A stretch of DNA of 64,000 bases from Metaphire vulgaris (GCA_018105865.1 CM030835.1:563001-627000); one strand, 5' to 3'. Shown: positions 47,181-59,426, counted from the first letter of the stretch. A program made the numbers and translations. The notes: a model not told the origin generated them from the sequence alone.

Positions 47181-47908
47181 ATTAACTAAGACCGTCATTG
47201 TCTGATAACGTCTGCACAGTGCACTACCACTGCTTTCTGTTTTTGGCTCGATATAAATTAAGAAATTAATTTGATTGCAACTTTGCCATGACATGTCTTA
47301 TATAAGTTTCTTTCATTTCTCCTTAAATTTTCCTCGTGACAATTTTCCCTCATCTTTCCTCTCTTCTTTTTCCTCTCCTCTTCGTGCCGCTAGGTTCGAG
47401 TCCCCTCCTCCCACTTTTTAAGTTAAGAAGTTAGGCTAGAGAAGGGAAGAGGTTTATAGTTTAGACCGTGGCAGTATTTTGGTGCAGACATCTGTTTAAT
47501 AACGCGGACCTATTCACGGATCTAAAGCAACACGTGAGTAAAGACGGGAAGAACATCGATCAAATAAGACCAGACCTCCTTTTAGGCCACGCGTACAGCT
47601 TCTCGGAATTTTGATCTAATGTACTTGGTCTTGTCATCATGTGCTGTCAACATGACGATATAATTATTATGTAGCCTATAGAGCAAAACTCTTCCACATA
47701 TAAACAAAGCTATTTCTGTCGAATGAGATCGTAAACAATTGACAGAAGACGACAGTCGACGTATAATTATTGCGGATCGTTTTACCTGTTATTATTTCAA
47801 AGCCGCGTAAAAGTCCTGCTCCTCTCGTATCGCCGTATAAAACAAAGTGACGCGTGGCTCTGGAAATTTCCACGATCCCTCGTTTCGGGCGTCAACCTGC
47901 GTGCGTCA

Positions 47909-48102
47909 ACAGCGTCGCCACGGGGTTGTTTGGGGTTGTTCAAACAACCCCACTTTAAAAAATATGACCAGCACAATTTATGTAAATCCGTTGACTTTTG
48001 TTGAAGGGCGGGGGTAGTGGGGGAGGGGTCGGCCGCGGCTTCAGTGTTCAGTTGCATAGTGCCTTCAGTTAACAACCCCACTTTGCAAAAGCTGGCTACG
48101 CC
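47909..48102. mobile_element. Degraded CAGTGGCG-class element
   Basis: The right end GGCTACGCCACTG matches the family ends; the left end near 47909 (CAGCGTCGCCACGGGG) is only approximately complementary. AACAACCCCACTTT blocks lie near both ends. No duplication was found. Confidence 0.4.
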
Positions 48103-48666
48103 ACTGGCGTGGGTGTCGACGATAGCAGACACTTTGTGAGGGGGGCGACAATCACGCCCTGAGGTCAAGGCATCCCGAGGAAAGAGTCAGCTTTTCCTGT
48201 TCTAGCGCCATAATGCTGGACATCATACACATCTCTCAAATTTAGGAGAAATTTCAAAATTTGGAGAATTACATTTTTAGTTTGGAAAAGGTTTTTGGAA
48301 TCTCCCAACATTTTTATCTGTGAACAAATATGCCAATGAAATATGGTCACCTCTGCATTAGACACGCTACAAGATATTATAGCCTAACGTTGACAGTTGT
48401 TTTCACAAGCGGTCTAGTTATTATTTTGCTCCTCCAAAGTTTTGTCTTCCTTAAAAGCTTTCTCTCCTTGCCATTTTTAATGGAATTTCAAACTTTTGAA
48501 AAGAAGAGCTTTCCTCCATGCAGGGTCTCACGCTCGTCTCACATTCGGTAAGGGAAAATTCGGTAGGCCTACTGGAGATTTCGGCACAAAAATACTTTTT
48601 GTGGAAGATTCGGTATCAAGTTTGCGACCCAGCAGCAATAATAAGATAATCATAGCCACACATATA

Positions 48667-48673
<7 letters not shown>

Positions 48674-48728
<55 letters not shown>
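48674..48728. repeat. (TA)n microsatellite
   Basis: Uninterrupted TA run of about 55 bp. Confidence 0.97.
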
Positions 48729-48729
<1 letters not shown>

Positions 48730-48858
48730 CACAGAATTTCCTTCTTCCACATCAAGGATCTTGACATGGCATCTTCTTTCCTCTCCACTTCCTCCTTCTT
48801 CATCATCCCCGTTCTTCGTCATCGGCGGAAGATGGATGACGTCATTCGTCCTCGCCTG

Positions 48859-49027
48859 CCTCCTCCTCCTCCTCCTCCTCCTCCTCCTCCTCCGTCCGAA
48901 CGACTCGATGCAGGTCGATGGCACTTCGTGACTGTTGTCCGTTGCTGAGCGCTGACGAAACAAAGCGCTGGCGCCGATCGACGACGACTTCAAGCGAACT
49001 GACAGCGCTCGAATGAAGCGCTCGCCG

Positions 49028-49059
<32 letters not shown>
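48859..49059. repeat. (CCT)n and (GCC)n microsatellites
   Basis: CCT run at 48859-48893 and GCC run at 49030-49059 in a GC-rich patch of an otherwise AT-rich region. No gene recognised across them. Confidence 0.9.
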
Positions 49060-49379
49060 AGAAGAGACAAACGAGCGTGACGAGCAGTCAACAGACGACG
49101 AACGGAAGACGCGTTAGTAGCGGACCGAACCAAAGCCCCCTCCTCCCCACCCCTACCCCCACCTCCAAACAGACACACCCGGTCTCCCAGTCGGCTTTAT
49201 TGATGAATAAGAAAAAAGCATTTCACCGATTCGAACTGTCTTCTGAAATGCTCCGTAAGTGATTCGTCTAAAGTCTAAACGACGAATAAATTATTCTCTC
49301 TCTCTCTGTTCTCGTCCATTTATCTTGGATACACAAAACGGATGAAACACTAGAATTATTATAATCAGATAGGTCTACT

Positions 49380-49560
49380 CCTGATTTTTCATCATCATTG
49401 CGTAAAATCTTGCAAGGATTGTCAATACAGTCCGTCTCAATTTCATTCTACAGCGCTCGAAATGCGACACATCTCGGCCATTTCAAATCGCACACTATAC
49501 ACACAGTCTTTCAAAAATCTACTCTCCATCGCAAAACATTTCAAAAGATCACAAAGTTTT
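49380..49560 (+). repeat. Interspersed repeat family R2, copy 3
   Basis: TTGTCAATACAGTCCGTCTC, AATTTCATTCTACAGCG, TCGAAATGCGACA and ACACTATACACACAGTCTTTC occur in the same order as in 9195-9520. A further fragment (GGTTTCCTTGTATCACAG) is at about 50921. Confidence 0.65.
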
Positions 49561-50430
49561 GACGCAAATCAACTATTGTGTAATTCCGATTCTCTCCTTT
49601 GTATGAACCAATCAGTCAGTCAAATCTATAGCACCATTTTACATGATGTATATAGCATCAGCCGTTGTTGTGCACCTGTGAAAATACAATAATAATTATT
49701 ATTAAATAATGTTGACGATGAAGAGGGTGGTCTGATAGTCGGTGGCTTCATTCGAAGACCGATGGGACAAACAGGAACATTTTATTTCGTCATGTTATAG
49801 ATCGAATTCAAGAACCATATTCAGAAACTATCTTTAGCATCCATTAGGCCTACTACATTGATATCAATCGCTATTGCAAACATGGGCGAGGACCTTGTGC
49901 ATTTAAACCTTGTGCATTTAAAACGGCTCATCCATGACAACCCTCGTTATTCCATAATGCTAATAATGCACAGGATTTGTGCAAATACAACTGCAGTTTT
50001 GAAATTTATTTCGTCCTGTTAGAGATCGATTTTATGCACCATATTGAGGTACTATCTTTAGCATTGTTCACTACATCGATATCAATCGCTATTGCAAACA
50101 TATGCAATAACCTTCTGCATTTAAAACGGCTCATCCAGGACAACCTCCGTTATTCCATAATGCTAATAATGTATAGGCAAATTCAACCGCATAATTGAAA
50201 GTTATTTCGTCCTGTTATAGATAGAATTCAAACACCATATTCAGCCACTATCTTTAGCATCCATTACTACATTGATATCAATCGCAATTGCAAACATGGG
50301 CCATCACCGTCTGCATTTAAAACTCCTCATCCATGACAACCCTCGTTATTGCATAATGCTAATAATTAATGCATAGGATTTGTGCAAATTCAACATCAGT
50401 TTTGAAACTTACTTCGTACTGTTAGAGATC

Positions 50431-50509
50431 GATGTAATGAGGAATGGAATATTAGTTCAATACGGTGCTTGACATCGTATTGAACCAATATTCCATTCCT
50501 CACTACATC
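50431..50509. repeat. 34-bp inverted repeat hairpin inside the tandem array
   Basis: Left arm 50431-50464 (GATGTAATGAGGAATGG and on) pairs with right arm 50476-50509 across an 11-base loop with two mismatches, both G-U wobbles if read on the minus strand. It replaces the middle of one array unit. Confidence 0.9.
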
Positions 50510-50544
50510 GATATCAATCGCTAATGCAAACTTACGCCATCGTC

Positions 50545-50830
50545 CAGAGGCGTAGCGAGGGTAAGAGGCGTAGCGAGGGTATCCGGCGCCCGGGCGCAAA
50601 GTGTACCGTTGGCGCCCCCAACACTGCTGATGAGCAAAAAAGGCAGGTCGTCACATCGTTCTCTCGGCGCCCCTCTCCTTATACTCCTGACGAGCAAAAA
50701 AGTCGTCGCACTCTTTCTTTTTATTTATTATGTTTTTTCTGTTTAAATTACCCCCAAAACCCGATTTTGGCGCCCCTCACCTTGGCGCCCGGGGGTATAT
50801 GCCCCCACCTCCCCCTTCGCTACGCCTCTG
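50545..50830. mobile_element. CAGAGGCGTAGCG-ended transposon, hAT-like
   Basis: Ends CAGAGGCGTAGCGAGGG and CCTTCGCTACGCCTCTG form an inverted repeat. The left end is partly duplicated in tandem (AGAGGCGTAGCGAGGG again at 50565). No clean target duplication. Related to 44857-45184. Confidence 0.75.
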
Positions 50831-51290
50831 CGAAGAACTTCAGCAAAAGAGATTTCTGCCGTCCATCGGGTAAAATGGCTACAAAGTCGATCGCAAGAAA
50901 TACCGACGTGTCTTAAGAAATCTGGTTTCCTTGTATCACAGATTTTATAGACGAATTTCCAATGAGACTTGCTATGTTAAAACTGATTCTAAGATAATTA
51001 ATATTAGCAACATGTTGCACAGTTCCTATCATGGAAAAGTAGACGGCCTATTGAAAATGTGTTGTTTGATTGCAATAAAAGTCCGTCTTCAGAAAGAGTG
51101 ACACGAACTTTTCCTTTTTCACATTCGCAGAGATTACATGCCACCAGTGGCGTAACCACGCCCGGGCAATTACGGGCAATGCCCGGGTTACTTTGCTTTC
51201 TGCCCGGGTTGAAAAATTTCTGCCCGGGTTGAAAAAAATAAAAAATTATGCCTTTAATATTTGTATTTAATATAACAAGGTTTAAACAAG

Positions 51291-51340
51291 GTTTAAAGTG
51301 GTTCAGTAGGGACTGCCCTGTGTAAGAACCACTTACTTTT
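51291..51340 (-). repeat. SINE-tail family copy nested in a transposon
   Basis: On the minus strand: TAAGTGGTTCTTACACAGGG, CAGTCCCTACTGAACCACTT, TAAACC. Tail domain only. Confidence 0.6.
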
Positions 51341-52017
51341 GCACTGCCATGTACGTCATTGCAATAGGCCTACTATTCTAATCATCTAAAACTAAAGTAC
51401 ATGTATCTGGAAACCGTGTTTCACAGGTTACAGGTATCAGCAAGAAATGCAGTAAGTACTATAGTCATTGTGTTTGGCAAGTATATGTATCTACGTGATA
51501 TATCGAATTTCACTTATGGCGGTAATGGCTAGTCCCTAATGGACGATTCATTTCCAATGCATCTTCCTCTACCGAAGTGGACGCTATATATCTTCAGTGT
51601 AAGGTGTTAATTGTTGCTCTGGCCGTGGCTGAAGATTTACCATGACTTGGTGACTGATAACCAGGGATAGCAGGCAGATGAAGTGGCTCTGACCTCTGCG
51701 CTCCAAAGACCCTCGTCGGGTCGGGTCGGGTCGACCCGCCTTAGAAGCAAATCGCAGCTGCTTTTAGATTTGACCTTTTTGACCCGAGAGGTACTCCGAT
51801 TTCCATGTTTATTTGGTCGGAAACGGTAAGGTAAGCACTGGGCAACAAGATACATTGACATTAAGAGAGCATTCCTAAACTTCCTAAAATTCGAATCAAA
51901 GGTAGGGGCCTATCGATTCACTCTTTAAAATTCATCTGTTGAGCACTTGCGTTGCCTCGTGGAATGGGATCAATTTAAAATCATCGTTAATTTGTTTAAA
52001 TAATTTTTGTTGAGTGT

Positions 52018-52131
52018 CTGTCCAAAAATTAAGTAAACAAAAGAGGGAGGGGTTTGAAAAGTGTGACAACTGTTGATAGGGGGTTAAATTCGCCCAAAAA
52101 TTGCTTACGTAATTTATGGACAGTCCATGGT
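52018..52131. mobile_element. Harbinger-like MITE remnant
   Basis: GTCTGTCCAAAAATTAAG at the left and TTACGTAATTTATGGACAG at the right match the terminal theme of 22797-23191, with the GAGGGAGGGG and CAACTGTTGA inner motifs. Much shorter, internally deleted. Confidence 0.6.
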
Positions 52132-53228
52132 CAGCTGCCCGGGTTACATTTTGACTCTGGTTACGCCACTGCGTCCATGACCACCCTCGCTATTCTATAA
52201 TGCTAATAATGCATAGGATTTGTGCAAAATCAAGCGCATATTTGAAAGTTATTTCGTCCTGTTAAAGACCGATTTCAAGTACCATATTGAGCCACCCTCT
52301 TTAGCATTTTTAACTACATAGATGCCAGTCGCTATTGCAAACATAGGCCATCAACGTCTGCATTTAGAAGGCCTCGTCCATCATGCCACTGATTTGCTGT
52401 CCACTCTTCGGATAACACAACTTATCTAGTTTTGAAATTTCGACATATTTTTGTATAGTGATTGAAACTAGAGACAACTTAAATGTATAGGCCTATTGCC
52501 CGCACAGAGGTGAATGTCGACGCCTCATCGCTGCAATGACTTCCAAACTGCAATACAAGCCGATGCGTGCAATTGGTGGTAAACATGAATGTACAAATTA
52601 TTGAGACATAGGCCTATAAAGTAACGATCTATAAACATATATCCCTATAGGCCTAACGGAGTGGCGCTTGTATTCCATTGTGCACTCCAAGGGGCGATAG
52701 ATGGCAGTTTTTTTATCCTATTCTGTCCCGGAATCGATTTTGTTTTGCACTCGATCGTCGGCTCGGAATTCTGTCCTCTTGACCCCATTCCAAAGGGAAC
52801 CTTCTATATAGATCCCAAAATAAAATCAATAGGGTGGAAAAGGGCATCGACCGATCAAAACTCCACCAAAAGATGAACAATAGTAAAAGTCGATTGAAAA
52901 CCGCGCCACCAACTGGAAATGCTCTTTGTAATATATTTCCCAAACTTCCACAAGCAGAATCAATGATGAATGTCTTATAGGCCCTAATCAAGTGCATCTC
53001 TACACAAGATAAATTATTATTCGACGCGAATCAGTGTGCATCACAGTTGAGATGGGACAGCAGCGTAGGAGGCGAACAGACGTGAGAGCTTGAAGAATCC
53101 ACGTCTCTTTAATTACAGAAAATGTTCGCATTAACTTTATTTTGTTTCTTGCAGTGCAGTGTAAATGCCTCCGACTCCTATGATGACGCTTGCAATGGTA
53201 ACAGGCCCTATATATAGAGGCACAGGGG

Positions 53229-53417
53229 CAGTGGCGGCTCCACCGGGGGGGCCAGGGGGGCCCGTGCCCCCCCTATTGAGTGCCTGGCCCCCCCAGTGGC
53301 CCCCCAGTTGGGACCCTATACTTAATGATACATACATTAAACAACAAATAGTTGGCCCCCCATGATTAGAAGTTGCCCCCAACGGCCCCCACTTGCCAAA
53401 TCCTAGAGCCGCCACTG
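53229..53417. mobile_element. hAT-type MITE, CAGTGGCG family A copy 2, with perfect TSD
   Basis: A 189-bp element, CAGTGGCGGCTCCACC to AGAGCCGCCACTG, between identical CACAGGGG octamers (53221-53228 and 53418-53425). Highly similar to 44361-44536 over its length. Confidence 0.93.
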
Positions 53418-54335
53418 CACAGGGGTAGCCTACGTGCCTCCTTTAGCATCCCGTCATCTGTTTTGCTGCTTCCTCATCATCGCGTCCGCGTCTATGCCTA
53501 ATTTGTTTAATTAACCTGATCTCTATTAATTAATCCATGACTTGAAATTCGTTCGATGACATAAGCCTCATCGTTTGGTGACGAGGGTCATGCCAAGTAG
53601 GCCTATTACCAACAATAACGTCAATAAGCCGAGTCTATCCGGGTCCTTTAAATCCAACGTCTAATGTACCGTAATCTAATAACGATAAGCCTATATTCTA
53701 AACGGTAACTGTGGGCATAAATTGCATCTGTAAAATATAGTTGAAACATCTAATTTGTACGTATGCATAGGAGAGGTCCAAATACTGTACGAGGTGCAAC
53801 AAGAGGGTATGAAAATTTGCTTTTACGTATAAGGAGGAACCCATGCTGTAGTTTTTCTTAACATGTTGGCTACAAAACTGGTCACTTTGGGACTAATTCA
53901 CGGATTAATTTTCAAACTCCATCTACATGTAGGCCACTGCAGACATGATCTCTTACTACAGTAAAACTGTTATGCTTAACAGACAATCGATCAATGTTTT
54001 ACAATTAACTGTTCTAGACTAACCACCAAGAAACAAACTGACACAACCAAAATTGTAGTCTCGAGTTTTGAATACATGCTAATAAAATAAATTGGAATTG
54101 TTTAGTTTTCCAGTTACTCTTCAGTCTCCAGTAAGCAAATGGCAAGAACAACAGCAAGAAACATCGGCATAAAATACTGCAGATACGAGAAGTCAATTAC
54201 TAAATTGTATTTTGTTAGTCATACTCTACGACAATTGACTTATCTAACAAATTTCAATGGTATACTTTTATCAATAAACGATTGGTTGTTCAATATTGGT
54301 CAGCAGGCAGAAATCAGTCAATTAAAATACAATTA

Positions 54336-57086
54336 CTAAGAGCGTTCAGTGTAATTTTCAATAGTCTGACATATCTTTTCAGCATTTTTAAATTTAAATA
54401 GAGAGCTCTTGTGGCCAGTGGAGTGCTTTTTGAACGTAGTGCCACTCGATACATAGACTGCGTCACAAAATATGGCATTTACAATCTCACACGGAGAATC
54501 TCGATTGAAACTGCTTCCTTCGTCTTTTCTTATATTGCCAGCCTCACCTGCTTTCATTTCCACAAATGCCTCACCTTGGCTTCTCATAGCGCTGACGTTT
54601 CCTTTGTTCGATGAACTTTTGATGTAATCGTCACAGGATTCGTTACCCAAAATATTTACTGTTGCGCAGACTTTCCCATCACCGGTATTTCTCCTCCTAT
54701 CAGGTCTATCTTCACTTTTATCAACAGCTGTTTTCCTTTTATCATCATCGTTGTCAATTTCAGAATACAATTTCTGATGAAGTGATCCATCAGAGAATGA
54801 ATCTGAAGCCATCGCAGCAGCAGCAGCAGCACCACCAGAATAAGATGAATATCCAATAGCAGACCTCAAACCCTTTGACAAAAGTTCATCGCTGCTGTCA
54901 CTGTCTGACCAAAATTGCACAGAATTCTTCCCTCTAAACTCGTTACAGCTCTGCTGTTCTTCGATTCCCTTTCCCAGATCTACATTTATTTGACTGGCTG
55001 AACCGCTTGACGTATCGGCCAAATTCAGACAATTGGAAGGTATCTGTATTCCATGTTCCTTGCTCTCACAGTCCTTACACGTCATCCCTTGCTCCTTATA
55101 ATCCTCTATGTTTCTTCTATTCAAATCACAAGAAATGTGCTGTTCATGGCTAGACCTCTTCCGAGATGCTTCCTTCTTCCGCATCTTTTTGTGTTTTTTG
55201 GAAGGACGTTGATCGAATGCAAAATCTACTTCTGATGAATTCCTGTCGTGTGATCTCCGGTGTCTTTTGTGACGTCTTTTGTGTTTTCTTGAACAATTGG
55301 GATGATCTCCACATCGGCTTTCATTTCTTTTCAAAAACTCACAGGCGCTGCTTCTGCCGCGTCTATCCAGCCCTTCTGCACAATGCTTCCGATCATGCCG
55401 CGTTGAAGGACTGTACTCACGATGGCTAGGAGAGGGATTTTTACTATTCGGCAAATCTGAACGATGTTTTCTATCGCTGCCAAACTTTTCTAAAGGTCTT
55501 TCTTCTGGTAAGAAGACGTGTGGACGTGAACGAGACGAACGTCGCCGTGAACAATTGTCACATTCTTGTGAAGAACTTCTCCCACGTCCTTTGTTACATT
55601 CACACGAGTGATTCTTCAGATGTCTTTTGTGCTTCCGGTGTTGTCGATGAGAAGAATGCCTTTGATGATGCTGATCTGCCGAATTATCTCTGCCTTTTGA
55701 TGTCCTGCTGCGAAATTCTTCGCTCGACCGATTTCCTTGAGCGTGCTCATCAAGTCTTGATCCTGTTTCAATCAACTCTTCTACCTCACTCCTAGTATTG
55801 CGTTCTTTACACCTCAATTCGTGCCGACTGTCATCATCAGATATAATAATTGGCGACCGTGAATGCCACGGAGGGTCATGACCAACGACTTCGATGTCTT
55901 CGTCTGATTCATTTGATAATACCATGAATCTGTCATCACAAACCTCCTCTTCATCACTCAAGTTGACAACATTAAATGACAGCTGAGAACTCAACCTGGA
56001 TACAGTAGGAACGGGTGAATTATTCTGTCGAACATTTGAAGCACTCAATGCTGCTGAAAAAGTAGATGTAGATGGCTGATCAGGAGTCCTTCTAAAGATC
56101 TGAAAAGACAAAGGCAATCGATCAGAAGGAAGCCGAGAGCTATCTGCGGCATTTTCTACGTCAAAAGGCATATCGGATTCAGTCCTGGTCTCGGCACAGT
56201 ACCATTCAGACCATATTGTTCCGCTGGTGCCTTCCCCATAAACGACAAGACTATCATATCCTGACATCGTGTAGGGTGCTGATCGTGCAAAGCAGTAAAG
56301 CTCCTGCAGGAAGTGGTAAGTGTGGTATCCAAAGTACGGCTGCAGCTGATTGCAAAAGTTGGGACTTCCGAGCCTTGAAACATCTAGCAAATTCATGATG
56401 ATGCATGATGCTGAATCGACGTCGTATCTGTTATTGAAATGAAGCAAGACACGCAACTCCCTCTGAAGCCACTGGGCCAAACGAATCTTGCACGCAGGAT
56501 TCTCTCTGAAAAACCTCGGCGATATGCAGCTGAACACTTGCTCAGCTCTTGTTTCAAGATGCTGTACTCGCAGGCCGGTTCGATATATGGCTTTGCGGGT
56601 TTCGTCGGTGAAAACAAACTCTCTGCCCGAGGAAATGCGAACTGAAGGCGAACGAAGTAGTTCCGTCAGTCTCTGCTCTTCGAGGCGACGCATCATTTGC
56701 CTAAAAGGCCAACTCATGGTTGTTCTGTATCGGAAACGAGCGTCGTCAAACAAACTACGATTGGAATGACGCGATCTGTGATTTATGACGCCACTGATGC
56801 TAAAGCCAGCAACAGGAAGCAGTGTCTCTTCCACTTTTACTGGCATTTCTTTGAACTTCTCGTATGACTGTACATCATACACTATTGTTTTAAAGCCTTG
56901 TTTACACAGAGGACAGACGGCATTCACCTTGGACCATTCAAGAAGACAGCTGAAGCAAAACTGATGAAAACACTTATCCGTGTAAGCGGGATTTTCAATC
57001 TGGGATAAGCATATAGGACATTTTGATGACGGTGATTCTGACCCTGCTTCTTCATTAGCTGTTGCTGCAACAACGTCCATTTTCAA
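54336..57086 (-). CDS. TOPORS: TOPORS-like RING E3 ubiquitin/SUMO ligase, intronless
   Basis: A single 916-residue frame. The N-terminal C3HC4 RING uses C23, C26, C39, H41, C44, C47, C58 and C61 (KCPICL, CFHQFCFSC, CPLC), followed by the KQGFKTIVYDV and YEKFKEM segment characteristic of TOPORS after its RING. A conserved folded stretch follows to about residue 290. The rest is polar: acidic patches with SIM-like strings (IEVVG, PIIISDDDS) and an RS/KH-rich region (about 420-660) with many RHRR, KHKK and SRS runs, as in TOPORS nuclear-speckle domains. The human protein is about 1,045 residues and also has its coding region in essentially one exon. The family ubiquitylates and SUMOylates nuclear targets including p53 and topoisomerase I partners. 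Start: first ATG, with a second two codons later. A short polyalanine tract lies at about 54816-54835. Confidence 0.92.
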   Translation of the reverse strand: MKMDVVAATANEEAGSESPSSKCPICLSQIENPAYTDKCFHQFCFSCLLEWSKVNAVCPLCKQGFKTIVYDVQSYEKFKEMPVKVEETLLPVAGFSISGVINHRSRHSNRSLFDDARFRYRTTMSWPFRQMMRRLEEQRLTELLRSPSVRISSGREFVFTDETRKAIYRTGLRVQHLETRAEQVFSCISPRFFRENPACKIRLAQWLQRELRVLLHFNNRYDVDSASCIIMNLLDVSRLGSPNFCNQLQPYFGYHTYHFLQELYCFARSAPYTMSGYDSLVVYGEGTSGTIWSEWYCAETRTESDMPFDVENAADSSRLPSDRLPLSFQIFRRTPDQPSTSTFSAALSASNVRQNNSPVPTVSRLSSQLSFNVVNLSDEEEVCDDRFMVLSNESDEDIEVVGHDPPWHSRSPIIISDDDSRHELRCKERNTRSEVEELIETGSRLDEHAQGNRSSEEFRSRTSKGRDNSADQHHQRHSSHRQHRKHKRHLKNHSCECNKGRGRSSSQECDNCSRRRSSRSRPHVFLPEERPLEKFGSDRKHRSDLPNSKNPSPSHREYSPSTRHDRKHCAEGLDRRGRSSACEFLKRNESRCGDHPNCSRKHKRRHKRHRRSHDRNSSEVDFAFDQRPSKKHKKMRKKEASRKRSSHEQHISCDLNRRNIEDYKEQGMTCKDCESKEHGIQIPSNCLNLADTSSGSASQINVDLGKGIEEQQSCNEFRGKNSVQFWSDSDSSDELLSKGLRSAIGYSSYSGGAAAAAAMASDSFSDGSLHQKLYSEIDNDDDKRKTAVDKSEDRPDRRRNTGDGKVCATVNILGNESCDDYIKSSSNKGNVSAMRSQGEAFVEMKAGEAGNIRKDEGSSFNRDSPCEIVNAIFCDAVYVSSGTTFKKHSTGHKSSLFKFKNAEKICQTIENYTERS

Positions 57087-58296
57087 AGTGTTGATAACTA
57101 TGAATCCAACCTGAAAAATACAAGGTCACATTTCAAGTCTATCGAGATCAACTATATAATGATAAGCGAACCATATCAAACCTAAGCTGTTCTTCATCGG
57201 ACTTTCTCTCATAATCCCGATTAACCGGCGTTGTGAGAAAATAGAGTGAACTGCCATTTATGACGGCAATGAAGTGATAGTGTGTCATGTTGACTAAACA
57301 GATTTTTAGGTCAAGCTGACTAGCGCAGTTACGACAAATAATAGCAAAAACTATACCGACATAAGCCTAAAAACATTAAAAATAACGACTAATGTATAAA
57401 AGTTCGTACAGGTAATAACTAAAATTTGCAAATTAAACGGATCGAAAATAAAAAGCTCCCAGTCTGCGTCACCGCCCCAACCCAATTGTACGGATATTTC
57501 GGTGGCAATCCTGCAGTTTATGTACGTATATTATTTTGTGTTTTGGCGGCATTGAACGCGGCACGGGTAAGTGCTTTCTGATCGAGGTTCCTAACCACAT
57601 AGCTGCCACGCTGTAACCATTAATTCAGAGATTTATTCTCCCTGGTACACATATGATTTCTGATGGTTGGCCGTCTTACGCAAATATTGATCGTATGGTA
57701 CGTATCGGTCATATACATCCACGATGTTGTTGTCCATCAACATCACTTCGTCGACCCTAACCATAGCGATATTCACAACTAAGTTGTTGTTATGTTAACT
57801 TTATGACATAATAAAGATACTTTTCCTGTTATACAGAGGTTTTAATGTTATAAATATAATCTAAAATAATGAAAATAATTTACGCACCTAAACTGCAGGA
57901 TTATCAATCGGTTTATATATCGATAAAATACAATCGCTCTTGTAATGAAAACGAATAAATAAAGAAATCGATGCGAAGAAAGGAAACAAATTACCTTAAT
58001 CTCAATAATATTAATATACCTAAATCAATAATCCAAAACTCAATAGAGACACCATTAACAATCTATTTGCTTCGAGTACAAGATTCCGGAAGTTTCGGCA
58101 TTCGGCAAACACTGTTGTCGCTGGGTCTCTGCAAATTGCAAAATATCGGATACTAGAAGTTCATAGTCTTCTGACAGTCAAGACTGAAATGTCTATGTTG
58201 ACTGTTGAGTCAACTTGAGAGACATACAATGAGGTTATCGCGCAAAATCGTATTGACGCAACGAAATTCCTTGAGAGAGTTTATTATATTTCACTA

Positions 58297-58359
<63 letters not shown>
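58297..58359. repeat. (AAT)n microsatellite
   Basis: Uninterrupted trinucleotide run of about 60 bp. Confidence 0.97.
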
Positions 58360-59137
58360 TCATCCTTCTATCCCTCTCACCTCTCTAACTCTCAAACTTT
58401 AGCGAGTTTTAATTCTATGTCACCAAACAACAATCACTGCGTATGGATATTGAGCGTAGGATGAGGGCACGCGACGTGCAAAACGTATTGTTTGAACGTG
58501 ACGATTTTGAAGATATTTTGTTGATTGAAATTTGAAATTTATTATGATAATTTGCAAAAGCAGACAAGAATGTTGCTTTACTAAATAAAAAAGTGGGAAA
58601 TTTAGAAACTATGTTCTCGGCTGATGAATAAAAACGTCATGCAGTACTGCGGGTATTTTCAATGAATGATTTGTTGATAGTCTATGTCCGACTCCTATAT
58701 AACAACAAATAGCACGGGATGCAATCACTGTGACGGCACAGCTAACGACACAAACATTTTAACATTTTATTCATTAATAACCTATTAAACCGAGAGTAAA
58801 AATATTTGCATGTCTTTATTCTAGTACACATATAATTAGGTAGCTCTTATTTGGTTGTATGAGCAATGCATTAGATAATTTAGTTCGGTGCGTTTATGCA
58901 CGATAATAATGATCAAACACAAACATCAGCATTACAAATGGCGAAGGGGAGGTTGTATTTATTTGTGCGAAGTTTCGTTTGTAGATTGATTACCGGTATA
59001 TTTCTCGCTTGTTTCTTTAAATTATTGGGTTAGATTACGGAAAAAAGTCTCTAACTATTGGAATTTTGATCCGTTAAAATTATGACCGAGAGAGACGAAC
59101 AAATTCTGAGTACAACAACCGAGCAATATACTTCGTG

Positions 59138-59216
59138 TAATAATAATAATAATAATAATGTGATTTTAAGTGGTTTAGGAGGCTAAGTAAGCCTGTGTGA
59201 AAACCACTGAAATACC
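59138..59216 (-). repeat. SINE-tail family copy with (ATT)n tail
   Basis: On the minus strand: CAGTGGTTTTCACACAGGC, CTCCTAAACCACTT, AAAATCACATTATTATT. It matches the family tail and shows the (ATT)n 3' end clearly. Confidence 0.75.
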
Positions 59217-59377
59217 GAGTAGTACTGGCGAATACTAAACAATTCTTTGATCTTAACGTATACTTGGAGCTTTATGTGGCGATTTAAGAATTTTTCACGC
59301 CTGCATTACTTTGTTGATTAAACAGTAAGACAGTTGACTGGCTAGATGCCATAATAATATCAGTGATATATAGTGTA

Positions 59378-59380
<3 letters not shown>

Positions 59381-59426
<46 letters not shown>
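59381..59426. repeat. (TA)n microsatellite
   Basis: TA run of about 46 bp, 80 bases upstream of the phosphatase start codon. Confidence 0.96.

Larger units (their letters stand above)
51145..52171. mobile_element. CAGTGGCGTAACCA-ended transposon with nested repeats
   Basis: The ends CAGTGGCGTAACCA and TGGTTACGCCACTG are perfect 14-bp inverted repeats, 1,027 bp apart. TGCCCGGGTTA motifs lie near both ends. Inside are a SINE-tail copy (51291-51340) and a Harbinger-like remnant (52018-52131). No transposase frame and no clear target duplication were found. Confidence 0.8.
49782..52400. repeat. 200-bp-class tandem repeat, about five units, interrupted by transposons
   Basis: Units start at 49782, 50006, 50202, 50409 and 52249 with TTATTTCGTCCTGTTA or close variants (periods 224, 196 and 207 bp). 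Each contains CATTGATATCAATCGC, GCATTTAAAACGGCTCATCC and CCATAATGCTAATAATG. The stretch from about 50545 to 52171 is inserted repeat sequence; array sequence resumes at 52172 with GTCCATGACCACCCTCG. Copies differ more than in the 334-bp array, so it is older. Confidence 0.85.

Noticed and set aside
51145..52171. Autonomous hAT transposon
   Set aside because: The 1,027-bp interior holds no transposase frame and contains other nested repeats, so only the ends are supported.
53137..53415. Open frames across 53.1-53.4 kb on both strands
   Set aside because: They lie inside the 189-bp hAT MITE with perfect target duplication.
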